From positions 1,488,001-1,552,000 of the forward strand of contig JAHLMK010000002.1 of the NCBI GenBank assembly GCA_019915135.1: a DNA stretch of 64,000 nucleotides. Direction: 5' to 3'. The DNA is from Strobilurus pachycystidiatus (taxonomy: Eukaryota > Basidiomycota > Agaricomycetes > Agaricales > Physalacriaceae). Positions within the stretch are counted from its first letter, which is position 1. Every line of letters starts with the position of its first letter. The translations under genes and the position numbers were made by a program. The notes beneath the pieces were generated by a model. That model did not search any database and was not told the DNA's origin. It saw nothing but the letters and a program-made list of their open reading frames with translations. Below are positions 54,701-64,000 of this stretch, one piece after another.

Positions 54701-56011
54701 TTTCCTGACGGTAAGGATTTCTTGCTTGTACATACATGCAGCAAGCCTCATAGATTACACCACACAGGATACGACACCATTGTGGGCGAGCGCGGTGTTC
54801 GCCTCAGTGGCGGAGAGAAGCAGCGTGTGGCCATTGCGCGGACTTTGTTGAAGAACCCCCCAATCTTACTGCTCGATGAAGCCACCAGGTACCACACTCA
54901 TTTTCTCATTCCAATTCAGGTGCCAATAATTCATTTCCAGTGCATTGGATACTTCGACCGAGAAGGACATTCAGAAGGCGCTTCTCAACCTGATGACTGG
55001 TCGTTCATCCTTGTCGATTGCCCACCGCTTATCTGTAAGTTTATAACACCGATCCTCGAAATATTTCTCAACATTCTGTAGACTATCTCGTCTGCCGATG
55101 TGTATGTTCTCAGCAGCTTGGCCACGTGTCATTGTATTGACAAATTTCAACAGCATTCTCGTATTGAAGGATGGGCAAATCGTGGAACAAGGCAGTCACA
55201 AAGAACTGTTAGCGCTTGACGGAACCTTCGCGTCAATGTGGCCGATCAGGTGTCATCGACAGAAGAACCTGAACCTGTGATGTCTCTAAACGAGGAGACG
55301 AAGCCGGAAATTGCGCCATATTCCGTCGAGCTCGCAGATTCTGTTGCTGTGGGAGCTTCCAGAAGCAGTGTTCATCTCATTCCTGCTGTTGAACCGACCG
55401 CGTCCGTTATCGAAACACCAGAGGTCGTATCGTCCCCGGAACCTCTTGTGGAAGACGAAGCTCCGACAGTGCCTCCGAAGGAAGCTTCTGAGCCAGCCCC
55501 CGTCTCTTTCCCGACATCGGACGACCAGAGTGAGGTCGCAGCACCTCCTCCCACGGTGCCTGCCGACACTGCCTCCCCCGTTGCATTCCCCGAATCGGCC
55601 CCTGCGCCCGTCTCGTTCCCAAGCGGCGAAGAGTCATTCGAGCCGCAATCACCGAAAGCTCCCATGCAGTCGCCCGGTGTGACATTTGATGCTGGTGCCA
55701 ACCTCCATTCGCGAAGTGGTACACCTGACCCCGAATCTGAGCCGAAGCGCAAGCGCACTGCATCTCAGAATTTCCAGAGGTTGGCGAGGCGCATCTCGAT
55801 CACCACTAAGCGCCAGGGCTCTGTTTCGTCCATCATTCCTGGGCTAAAGCGCGACCGGGTATCCGACGACGGCGCGGGCAGCGTGCGCGGGGAGGGGAGC
55901 CAAAGGGAAGGGAGCCAGAGGGACAGTCCCACATCGAGCCTCATTGGCGATAGCGATAAGAAGAGCAAGAAAAAGGACAAGAAGAAGAGGAAGAGCTTCA
56001 TTGACACGTAA
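51775..56011 (+). CDS. Half-size ABC transporter, HMT1/ABCB6 type, with apparent frameshift near the end
   Basis: Proteins of this group sit in vacuolar or mitochondrial membranes and move thiol-metal complexes or related compounds. An extra N-terminal membrane domain ([40 protein letters not shown]) precedes the exporter core: [61 protein letters not shown] and [20 protein letters not shown]. The nucleotide-binding domain has Walker [10 protein letters not shown] (54323-54349), Q-loop VVPQDSVLF, signature LSGGEKQR, Walker B ILLLDEAT and the H-loop IAHRLS. After LDGTFASMW the frame breaks at 55239-55243 and would stop at 55280. A 257-codon tail ([19 protein letters not shown], then [17 protein letters not shown]) is open in another frame to 56011 and matches tails of relatives. 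Confidence 0.85.
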
Positions 56012-56423
56012 AGCATGCGGGTCCCTTTTCTCGCTTGACGATTTTTCACGATTATAATTCACGCCCCCGTATCATAGTAATGGCTCAGTTCTCCCCATCT
56101 GTTGGTTTCTTTGCACTCATCCGGAACAGATCTCGCATTTTTTGTCTACACACCATGCCTAGTTAGTCTTTAGTCAGTTATATTGCAATCGAGGATCCAC
56201 TTTTAACTTTACACGCAGTCATAACTTACCTGCCCATGACCGAGATGATGATCATGGGGTGCTCCGAGGCGTGACCAGGCGTGACAGAATAGAGCGGAGT
56301 TCAAAGTGTGCCTATAAAATCCTTCTTTTTCGGCTAACGGCACCCACCCTCTCCTTCTTCCCAACACCACGGTCTCGGTTTCGTTGTGGTTTCGGTTCCC
56401 TGGATCTTTTATTGTATTAAAAA
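56012..56423 (+). promoter_or_regulatory. Promoter of the glycine-rich RRM gene
   Basis: TATAAAA at 56313-56319 lies about 105 bp before the start codon. Just upstream, GGCGTGAC occurs twice 10 bp apart (near 56269-56286). The rest of the 412 bp is 3' UTR of the ABC gene and 5' leader. Confidence 0.5.
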
Positions 56424-57315
56424 ATGTCTGCCAAGGTCTATGTTGGGTTAGTCTGTGTTCTCGTGTCTTGTCGTCCCACCCGCGTCTCCTGTGGTCGCGA
56501 TAGCTGAATAATAAATCAGGAATTTAAGTTGGAACACCACCGACGACAGCCTTCACCAAGTGAGCATAGATCTTCCGATGTGATTCCGGGGCCGTCTGCA
56601 GCGGTCTGAGTTGGTCGTTGGGCGATGAATTTGCGCTGCCAACGACGATTTGTTTTTTCGCGCCCATGATCTGCCCCGTCGCTGTCGGCTTTTTTTTCTG
56701 CGCCTTGTTTCTGAACGTTTTCTTTCTGCGCTAGGCTTTCAGTGAATTCGGCACCATCGTCGATGTAAGTTGGGTTTTGTGTACAGCTTTGGCCGGCCTT
56801 GATTTCTTATGCGTCTCCTAGTCCATCGTCATGCGTGATCGCGACACCGGCCGCTCGCGCGGTTTCGGTTTCGTGACCTTCAGCAGCGGCCCGGAGGCTG
56901 AGGCTGCCATTGCCAACCTCCACGACCAAGAGCTCGATGGAAGGCGCATCAAAGTCAACCTCGCCAACGCTCGCGGCAGTGGAGGTGGAGGCGGAGGCGG
57001 AGGATACGGTGGCGGTTTGTCTTCTAGTCTAACTGTGTGTGTTATCTCTGATGTCGCAACCAGGTGGAGGAGGCTACCAAGGCGGAGGAGGCGGATACGG
57101 CGGTGGAGGTTACCAAGGCGGTGGAGGTGGTACGTGCAGTTTCTATTCGCTTCTCTAGTACGATCGTGACTCACGGCCACAGCAGGAGGCGGATACAGTG
57201 GCGGAGGAGGCTACCAAGGAGGCGGCGGCGGCTACAGCGGTGGCGGTGGTATGTCGTTTCCCTTCCTGCTGCAACTATGTCTCACAATGCTTCAGGCTAC
57301 CAAGGCGGCTACTAA
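56424..57315 (+). CDS. Glycine-rich RNA-binding protein (single RRM)
   Basis: Small RRM proteins of this type act in RNA chaperoning and stress-related processing. Exons join MSAKVYVG to [23 protein letters not shown] and [20 protein letters not shown], then [23 protein letters not shown]2 (KVYVGNLSW) and RNP1 (RGFGFVTF) are both present. The tail is Gly/Tyr-rich (GGGYQGG units) and ends YQGGY with TAA at 57313-57315. The tail is cut by three introns that fall between repeat blocks. Intron 2 (about 56559-56733) is long for this window, at ~175 nt. No second RRM is present. The length is about 155 residues. Confidence 0.92.
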
Positions 57316-57809
57316 AAAGCCAACCAAGTCGACCTCATGAAGCGATCTTTTCCTTGTTCCACACTGTCGTCTCATGCTCCAATCCTGGTCGCCCATCTTT
57401 TTTCCCTTCTATCCTTGCTCTTCACATTTTCGTTCTTGACTCACTCATCCACAAATTCGTTACCAGTTCCACTCATTGCACATGTCGTTTCCAAAGTTCC
57501 TTGGCTTGTAAAGCTAGTCTCGGTTTCTGTCCCGGCCTGTACTTTTAGTTGTAGTCCGCCCTAGTGGGTGGGTGTGTCCTCTTGCATGTATTATCTAGTC
57601 GAAAGAAATGCTTGTTCCGTGTCAAGATATTCACATCGCTTGAGAGTCGCTATCAACCCCATCGCAATCGATGCCATCGTTTTACGTACTGATATTGCGT
57701 ATTGAAGGCTCTTGCCAAGCAGCAGCAAATATGCGGTGAGCCGGCGAAAGGCGCCCTCCATTTTCAGTCCCCCACAGCCATTGTCTCTTTTCGCGTAGTC
57801 GCTCCCGCC
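57316..57809. other. Intergenic, HMG-box gene promoter
   Basis: About 490 bp. It holds the T-rich 3' UTR of the RRM gene and then the promoter of the HMG-box gene. The HMG-box frame is open upstream of its start codon, back to about 57702, but without a good ATG. Confidence 0.4.
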
Positions 57810-59178
57810 ATGGCGGACGACGCATCATACTACCCTCCCTCAACCAGCGCAGCCCCGAAGCCCTCTACCACCATCCCCAGAGTCAAACCGCCGCGACCTC
57901 CCAATGCGTGGATTCTGTTTCGCGCAGACCAGTCGAAGCGCATGCCCAAGGGTGCCGGTGCGCCCCAGCAGTCGGACGTGTCCAAGACGATATCCCAGCT
58001 CTGGAAAGATGCGCCGCCGGACGTGAAAGAGTACTACGAACAGCTCGCCGAAATGAGGAAGCAGCTGCACGCGCAACAGTACCCAGACTACCGTTTCCAG
58101 CCCGTCAAGAAGGAGGACAAGGATCGTATGCGGATAGAGAAGAAGGCGGAGCGCGAAGCCTCGCGCGGTCCTTCCCGCCGAGCCCGCGCGCTGGCGTCGG
58201 CCCAGACCCACCGGTATTCCCCCTACGCTTCCGCCGAGCACGCGTCGACACCCACTTCTACGCCTCCCGCGTCTGCCTTTCCCACTCCCGTTCCATCCTA
58301 TTACTCTGCTGGTGCAAATTACCAGATTCACGGCTCGTTCGGGCCAACCCCACCGATGTCGGCAGCGTCATCGCCCGCTGCGGCGGATCACGACCTTCCC
58401 GAGACTCCCGCAGAGCAAGAGCCGGAGCCTCAACTCACGCTTCCATCGCCCTACGCGCAGAGCCCTGCGCTCCTGGATGCTCCTATAGCCCACACTCCCT
58501 TCGATGATTTCTCTTTGTCCTCCTACCAGCAGGATCAAATATATTCACCGACCACGGGCCTCAATTGGAGTGCCGACGTCTCTCCAGTACGTTCCTTTGT
58601 TAACCTTGACGCGTTTTTCTCATTTTCCTTCTTTGTCTCAGGATTATTTGACGCTGAACGTCCCAGTTTCCGCGGTTCCTGGAAACCCAAGCTGGGCTAC
58701 GCGCATCCCCGAATTTGACGAATCCCTGCGTGGCCTCGTGGCTAATACCCATAACCCCTCCATCTTCACACTGAGCGGTTTCAATACCGACAACATCGCT
58801 GCCCACCCAGCTGGGCCAATCAGCTTGCAGGTGAACGACTTCGTATTCGACGCTTCCATCTTCGAGGGCTTTGATTTTAACTCCGCGGCGGGCCTTGAGG
58901 GTCTCGACCGTCGACCCTCCAACACATCGAATGCTAGCTCATTCGATGTCGACCAGTATCTCAATTTGCCACCGGCGACCATAGACCCTTCTGTAATCGT
59001 TCAACAGCCGTCCTCCTCGCAGTCGCTTCCCTCCCCCACTTTCACGGAAGCTTATCAACCGCCCGTTGGCGCTGCTTTCGCTGCTACTCGTCGCGTCGGT
59101 GGAACATGGTCGCATATCCGTTCTGGGACGCCCGATGTGGCATCATCATCGCTTCCTTACGGTGTGCATGCGAATTAA
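57810..59178 (+). CDS. HMG-box transcription factor (MATA_HMG type)
   Basis: The start codon at 57810 gives MADDASYYPPS, then an HMG box of the fungal mating-type/Ste11 kind: RPPNAWILFRADQSKRMPKG, QQSDVSKTISQLWKDAPPDV, KEYYEQLAEMRKQLHAQQYP and DYRFQPVKKEDKDRMR. This box binds and bends DNA. The remainder is Pro/Ser/Ala-rich with an acidic, hydrophobic C-terminal region (FDDFSLSSYQQDQIYSPTTG, NDFVFDASIFEGFDFNSAAG) that could activate transcription. One intron near 58588-58641 joins DVSP to DYLTLNVPVS. There is no sign of a mating-type locus around it (no homeodomain or pheromone genes), so it is a general HMG factor. Confidence 0.88.
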
Positions 59179-60043
59179 CCGGGACGCGCTGCTAGCCGTC
59201 TCATGTCGTTCTGTCTCTCTTCATCTGCTGTCTCTTTTGCTTTCCTGTGCACATATTATCCGTATCCGCATCGTTATTCTCTCCGCTCCCACCGCTATGC
59301 TATCGCGCTCCTCTACATTATCTCCTCCTCGTCTGCTTCTTTTTATTCTGGATTATTATCTCATGCTTTACGTTTGCTTTGGTTTTGTTATCTCAAAAGG
59401 CCTCCTCATTGCTATGTTTCGATTATAACTTCGTACAGGCATTGTCCTGGACGTCGCTTTCTTGCATCTACCCACATCTGTATCCTCATAACCCATGACC
59501 ATCGCATTATTTTATTTATCGCAGTATTCACGACGTGTATCTTGTAAACGAATATACACACAAATTTACGACGGACAAGGAGGTGTACGTATTGCTTTCC
59601 GGCAATGTGAGCAGACATGCGGTAGAGTACCCGGGACCAAGTACAATGGTGTGATGGTCAATGTTTGTTTGTACGTCTTTAGGCGCATTGTGCGAAGCCT
59701 ATTGTTCGACGAATGGGTCACTGTAAAGTAGTCGGGCGTGGAAGGAAGGTCACTGTGAGGCCGCTGAGTCCGAGGGGGTTGTTGGAATGATCATGGTTAG
59801 GCTCACGTACTTCGCGTTATTGCTACTTACTATGATCTAGACACACGAGAGGCAGCTCTTTTCGTCGACGTTCATGAACCCAGACTCTGCATTTCGTTGC
59901 GCCCAAATAAAACCCATATGTAACCAACGAGTTCGTCCGTTTATACAATTAGCAGGAATGATAGAATGAGCGACAGCTGAGAACCCCAAAAATGATAACG
60001 CTACATGTATGGTGCAAAGAGATAAGTTAAAAGATGGTGTAGG
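59179..60043. other. Intergenic between convergent genes
   Basis: 865 bp, T-rich at the left (3' UTR of the HMG-box gene). No gene, repeat or RNA was recognised. Confidence 0.4.
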
Positions 60044-62591
60044 CTATGTCCGTGCTTGTGAGAGACAGGCGTTGACCTTTCGAAGCCAAATGGCGGCGAT
60101 GTCGGCGTCGCTTGCGGCAAAGGATGAGCTCTTGGATGCCTGCTGATCGGGTCAGCAAATCGCATAGAGCGTACAAGGATATAGCTAATTCGTACCGTCA
60201 TGAGAACGAATTCCCGTTCACCCTTGGGCTCGATGGCGGTGATCAGCCGGCTATCCTTCTCCTTGTCTGACTGGAGAAGGTATTCGGCCTTGATGGAGGT
60301 GTTATCTGGATCCTTTGGACGATATTTGACAACAAGTATTCGGCGTGGTGTCAAAACCAACTGCCGCATCTTACGTTTTACTTGCGGGACAGCAAGGGGA
60401 CGGAACAGTCTGCTTGCCCGCCTCCGCAGAGACGACAGCTCGACATTCGACGAGTACAACACAGGCTCGTCGCCGGGAAGATCAAGGAGGTGAGCACTGG
60501 AGAAGAAGCATGTTCAGCGTAAGGTTGCATGACTAGAAATTTCGAGCTCGTACAAATTTACAGGCGGACCATTGCCTTGTATCGGTGTCATGGCATGATT
60601 TCGTCCGCGTTCTGCTTCAGTGCCGTTCAGCCGTAGCGAGTGCATCGAACGAACGACGCCGTCCGTATCCGGCGGACTGCCTCCTTCCGAAGAACTGTCG
60701 GGAGAGATGTTGTCACTGTGAGTGTGAGGAGGGACTGAATCTTCGGGGATGGTCATCGCTTTCGGCCTTAACGCAGTCGGTGTATTTGGTGGCGACAGAC
60801 TTTGTGAAGCGCGGGCACGAGAGATAGGACTGGAGGGCTGAGCAGAAATAAGAGAGTTTAGCGGTCTAGTCTCTCCCATGGGTCCGACTTCGATGGAAGT
60901 GGTGTCCTGGGAGAACCCTGGTGACCTGACGATGGGCACCTCCGCAACGGCATGACCATTCGTGCCATTGGTCCATGGTATTTCGTCACCAGCGTCTTCG
61001 CGAGAGACGATGTCATCCCAAGTAGCATCAATGTCGTCCCAGTTGTTGTCCTGCCCAGAGGCCAAAGGATGCTCCTTCTTCACAAGACCCGACTCTAATG
61101 GGGGTACCGGCCCCGTCCAAAGTGTTGACCACGAAATCGGCGCAAAGAAAGGGTGAGCCTGTATTTTTTCCTTACCGTCATCGCCAGCACCAAGTCTCTC
61201 CGCTGGATTGCGAACCTAAGGACTGATGAGAAATCCTGACAGTCAAGAGCCAGGAGATGGTGCATACCAATAGTTTTTCCACGAGGTCTTGTGCATCTGA
61301 ATCAAATCCTGAAGGGAATTCGTACTCAACCTTCTTGACTTTCTCCATGATCAAGTAATTCGAAAGACCCGAGAACGCAAAACGCCCAGCTATCATCTGG
61401 TAGAGGATGCAACCGAAAGACCATAAGTCGGAACTATTTCCGTTGAATCATGAGCACCCGTCAAGGTGAAACGAATATGAAGTCAAACCTTTTGCTGCTC
61501 TCATTATTGACAACGATTTCCGGAGCGATGTATTGAGCAGTTCCAGCGAATTTCTCTGGTGCCACTGACACGGAGGGTGAGGATCGTTATAGAGCAAGCT
61601 ATGTCAACATACAGTCACTGTCCAGCACAACTGCCGTTCCAAAGTCCGTGATTTTGATTCGAAAGTTCTCATCCAGCAGTATGTTCTCCGGCTTGAGATC
61701 TCTGGGGAAGCCAATATCAGCTGACTGAGACCTCGTACCACGAAGCTTGAAGCACCTGTGTATTATGCCGTTGTCGTGCATGTAATGAACAGCATCGATG
61801 ATCTGCGCGGAATAATACCGGCTGCACTCCGTACTCAACGAACCCATTCGCGAGATTAGCGACTGCATTTCACCGTTCTTGGCCCAATCTAGGACGAAGT
61901 CTAGAACGCCATCACGTCAGTGAGAATGTCTTCGAAGCAGGGACGACCCACATAAGCTCCACTGGTCATGGAAAGACATATGTAAACGGACGATTCCTTG
62001 ATGCCCAGCCCCGTCTCCCTTGCTGAGCCGCATCAACGCAGCGCGTTCGATGTGGATGGTCCCCAACTTCTGGTGCTTTATCAAGTGGTTCTTGTCCAGC
62101 GTCTTGACGGCAAAACGCTGGTTCGTTCGACGCTGCGTAGCCAGAAGAACCTTGGCTTCGCGTGAGCACTGAAAACGATCGAGACTACAGGTAGATGGGC
62201 TCACTGTGGAGTACGCGCCTTCGCCCAGGATACCACCCACATCGAAATCGTCTATACTCGGACCACGGGTTCGCGATGCCGCTCGCGAGTGCTCCCGTGA
62301 CTGTCTAGTGCGTGGTGGGCTTGTAGGTGGATCATCAGAGAGGCCAAGTTCTCGTGTCAAGTATGACGGCGGTCGGGATGCGCGAGGAGTAGGACCCGGG
62401 CTAGCGGATCTTGGCCCCGAGAAAGTGCGCAGTGGGCGGGGGCGGCGAGGCGGCGAGAGAGCTACCGTCTGCGTTGTCGAACTACTGTCCGAACTGGAAG
62501 TGGAAATGACAGATGCGCTTCGGCTCAAATCTGCCAGCGTGGGCGGCGACGATGTATCGGGAGACGGCTGTGTTACGGTAGTTTGTAACAT
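60044..62591 (-). CDS. PDK1-type kinase (phosphoinositide-dependent kinase, Pkh family) with PH domain
   Basis: PDK1 kinases phosphorylate the activation loop of AGC kinases. After a ~130-residue Ser/Pro-rich start comes the catalytic domain: GGILGEGAYSTV (Gly loop), RFAVKTLDKNHLIKHQKLGT, QWSLYFVLDWAKNGEMQSLI, HRDLKPENILLDENFRIKIT with DFGTAVVL, EKFAGTAQYIAPEIVVNNES, SSDLWSFGCILYQMIAGRFA and PAERLGAGDDG with HPFFAPISW. A long polar linker follows, then a PH-type domain: SRLFRPLAVPQVKRKMRQLV, LTPRRILVVKYRPKDPDN and IAAIWLRKVNACLSQART, stopping at 60044-60046. Lys (VAIK-like), HRD Asp and DFG Asp are all present. The start 62591 (MLQTTVTQPSPDT) is the first in-frame ATG before the Ser-rich region; an upstream exon cannot be excluded. 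Confidence 0.9.
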
Positions 62592-63096
62592 CAAGGTTAC
62601 CGCAGACAGCGCCAAAACACGTTTGGTCGATGCGGCGTCGGCTTGGACGGCGGTGAGGACCAGGAAACAATTACCGCTGACATTGGGCGGACCGCATGAG
62701 TTTGTTGGCCTATGGGAATTAATTTCCTAATCCAACCGATGACGCCCACACGCTCACATTCGCCAATGCCTCTTCTGCGCGGGGATTCCGGGGAACGCGT
62801 CTCATTGTTTCATGCTATGCTGTCGATGATAGTTGCACTATCCACGCAAGCCTTATTTATCAACTTGGTCGCCGTTGTGACTCGAGACTCTACAGCAACC
62901 GCCACGATATCGTAATGAGTAGTTTAGTCCATTATCCACTTGGTCCATACTGATAGGAAGCATTACTGGTGAGCTATAGCTATTGATTCTCAGACATGTC
63001 AATTGCCTCGAAAGAAGTCGCACATCGAATGTCAAATCTACTCAAGTCTACGGGAAGATTATAATATATCCAGAATCATAAATCATTGAGCCATAA
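62592..63096. other. Intergenic, PDK1 promoter
   Basis: 505 bp separating PDK1 from the end of the upstream paladin-like gene on the same strand. No specific element noticed. Confidence 0.4.
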
Positions 63097-64000
63097 TCAG
63101 TCCAGGGAGCGGCGCCCAAGAACCGTTGTGATTTCTCTATGCTCAGTCAGCCATTTCGCAAACGGTTTGTCGGTCTTGTCAATGAGATAGTTCGCGAAAA
63201 CGATGAGCGTGCCGTATCGGAAACTGGGAGTAAGTCATTGAGCGTGCGGCTTAGGATAAGGTGGTGTAATCCTTACAGATAGTTGACAGCAAGGTTCCTC
63301 AACTTGATTTCCTTCGGCGTTCCTTTTTCGCATGCATCGACCTTCAGTTTGTAGCTTGGGAGGATGCCTTTATCAGTCTGTGCGAGCGCGAATGAAAGCC
63401 GACATACTCGTAGATGGCCTTTCGAAGGTTCTGTACATCTTGCATCAGGTCTATCGCTCTGTCAGTCATTCGCTTGGCGACCTTGCCATGGGACAGAACG
63501 CCGACAAGCTGAAGGATGGTCTTGTATTCGCCTGGGTAAGGTTAGTGCCACTGCTACAACCGGGGTCTATGAGTTCACCTTGAAGATAAGCCTCTTCCTC
63601 TGAGGGTCCATCTATGGGATCATAGCTTCCATCTAGCTCGTCTTGGATTTGCAACTCGCTGTCCTGTATGCTCCGGTTCGTCGTTGATGCTATTAGGCAT
63701 GCAGCGACCATCCCAGTCGTTGTCCGTCCTCGTCCCATTTGGCAGTTGAAGATGAAATCGCCGGCGCGAGACATTCCAGATCTCACACGCTCAAGCATGA
63801 GAGATAGAGCGTCGGGTAGAGGTGCTTGCTCATCGGTCTATTCAGCTGTTAGGTGATGGAATGAACGTATACACGTTCTTACGCACGATGGCAATACGTC
63901 CATAATCAATCTTTAACAAACATTAGCATGGACAAGGAGCAGGACACCAAAACAAACCTTGTATCCTTCCTTGGCCATGAGATCGAAGACATCTCTTGGA
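63097..64000 (-). CDS. Paladin-like PTP-fold phosphatase, 3' part (partial)
   Basis: The gene runs off the right edge, so the start and N-terminal half are missing. The visible part includes a CX5R phosphatase loop, DFIFNCQMGRGRTTTGMVAA, in which the nucleophile Cys and the Arg are kept. It continues with an acidic stretch (DELDGSYDPIDGPSEEEAYL), EYKTILQLVGVLSHGKVAKR-like and MTDRAIDLMQDVQNLRKAIY, and closes with FRYGTLIVFANYLIDKTDKP and FAKWLTEHREITTVLGRRSL before TGA at 63097-63099. This order matches fungal relatives of animal paladin (inositol-phosphate-type PTP proteins). Short GT-AG introns interrupt it at about 63225-63280 and 63350-63410 and in the last 200 bp. Confidence 0.82.

Noticed and set aside
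56559..56733. Possible C/D snoRNA in the long intron of the RRM gene (GCGATGAA ... CTGA)
   Set aside because: Only one C and one D candidate, and the sequence before D gives at most a 7-nt match to rRNA; not enough support.
57810..59178. Mating-type locus
   Set aside because: An HMG-box gene is present, but basidiomycete mating loci are marked by homeodomain or pheromone/receptor genes, and none is here.
1..64000. tRNA genes, CRISPR arrays, insertion sequences, retroelement ends
   Set aside because: I scanned for T-arm-like GTTCRA motifs, direct spaced repeats and terminal repeats by eye and saw none that held up.

Overview
The window is nuclear DNA of a filamentous basidiomycete, most likely an Agaricomycete; I cannot name the order or species. 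The genes are densely packed on both strands and cut by many short GT-AG introns of about 45-60 nt. Almost every protein I recognise is a conserved fungal one. Family types typical of Agaricomycetes are also present: arrestin-like 'DLPGYS' proteins, F-box proteins with the 'SNDxPSE' start, DUF6533 membrane proteins and single-pass membrane proteins with a bitopic tail. I saw no rRNA, tRNA, CRISPR array or intact transposon.

Layout. 1-8.9 kb: the end of an F-box-like gene, an arrestin-like gene, TIM50, two tandem MPC2-type mitochondrial pyruvate carrier genes, a convergent APQ12-like membrane gene and a small Cys-containing protein. 8.9-17 kb: an inositol/sugar-type MFS transporter, the WD40 protein DCAF7/WDR68, a CNT nucleoside transporter and ribosomal protein eS30, whose long third intron appears to host a C/D box snoRNA. 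17.7-24.4 kb: VPS41 of the HOPS complex, then a sparse stretch with a single-pass membrane gene. 24.4-31.3 kb: an F-box/LRR-like gene, the splicing factor SAD1/USP39 and, from a very short shared promoter, a HECT-like E2-binding ubiquitin ligase. 31.3-36.5 kb: a poor stretch, then a CBM12 + glycine-zipper + DM9 protein convergent with a conserved protein carrying a QYGGGGS low-complexity tail. 36.5-43.8 kb: COG5, ILV6, an unknown membrane-anchored protein and a four-helix membrane protein. 45-51.3 kb: proteasome subunit beta-4, a BAR-SH3 protein, a 101-residue protein and a DUF6533 membrane protein. 51.7-64 kb: an HMT1/ABCB6-type ABC transporter with an apparent one-base frameshift, a glycine-rich RRM protein, an HMG-box factor, PDK1 and the 3' part of a paladin-like phosphatase.

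The genes do not form one pathway or a cluster; this is an ordinary housekeeping neighbourhood. Several serve the mitochondrion (TIM50, two pyruvate carriers, ILV6), vesicle traffic (VPS41, COG5, BAR-SH3, arrestin-like), protein turnover (beta-4, F-box, HECT-like, DCAF7) and RNA handling (SAD1, RRM protein, eS30 and its snoRNA). The most rewarding non-standard signals are the intronic snoRNA with two guides that match the large-subunit rRNA, the pyruvate-carrier duplication that carries a relic of its convergent neighbour, the frameshift in the ABC transporter tail and the CBM12-DM9 domain combination. All gene models were built by eye from splice signals and family resemblance, so internal exon borders are approximate unless stated.
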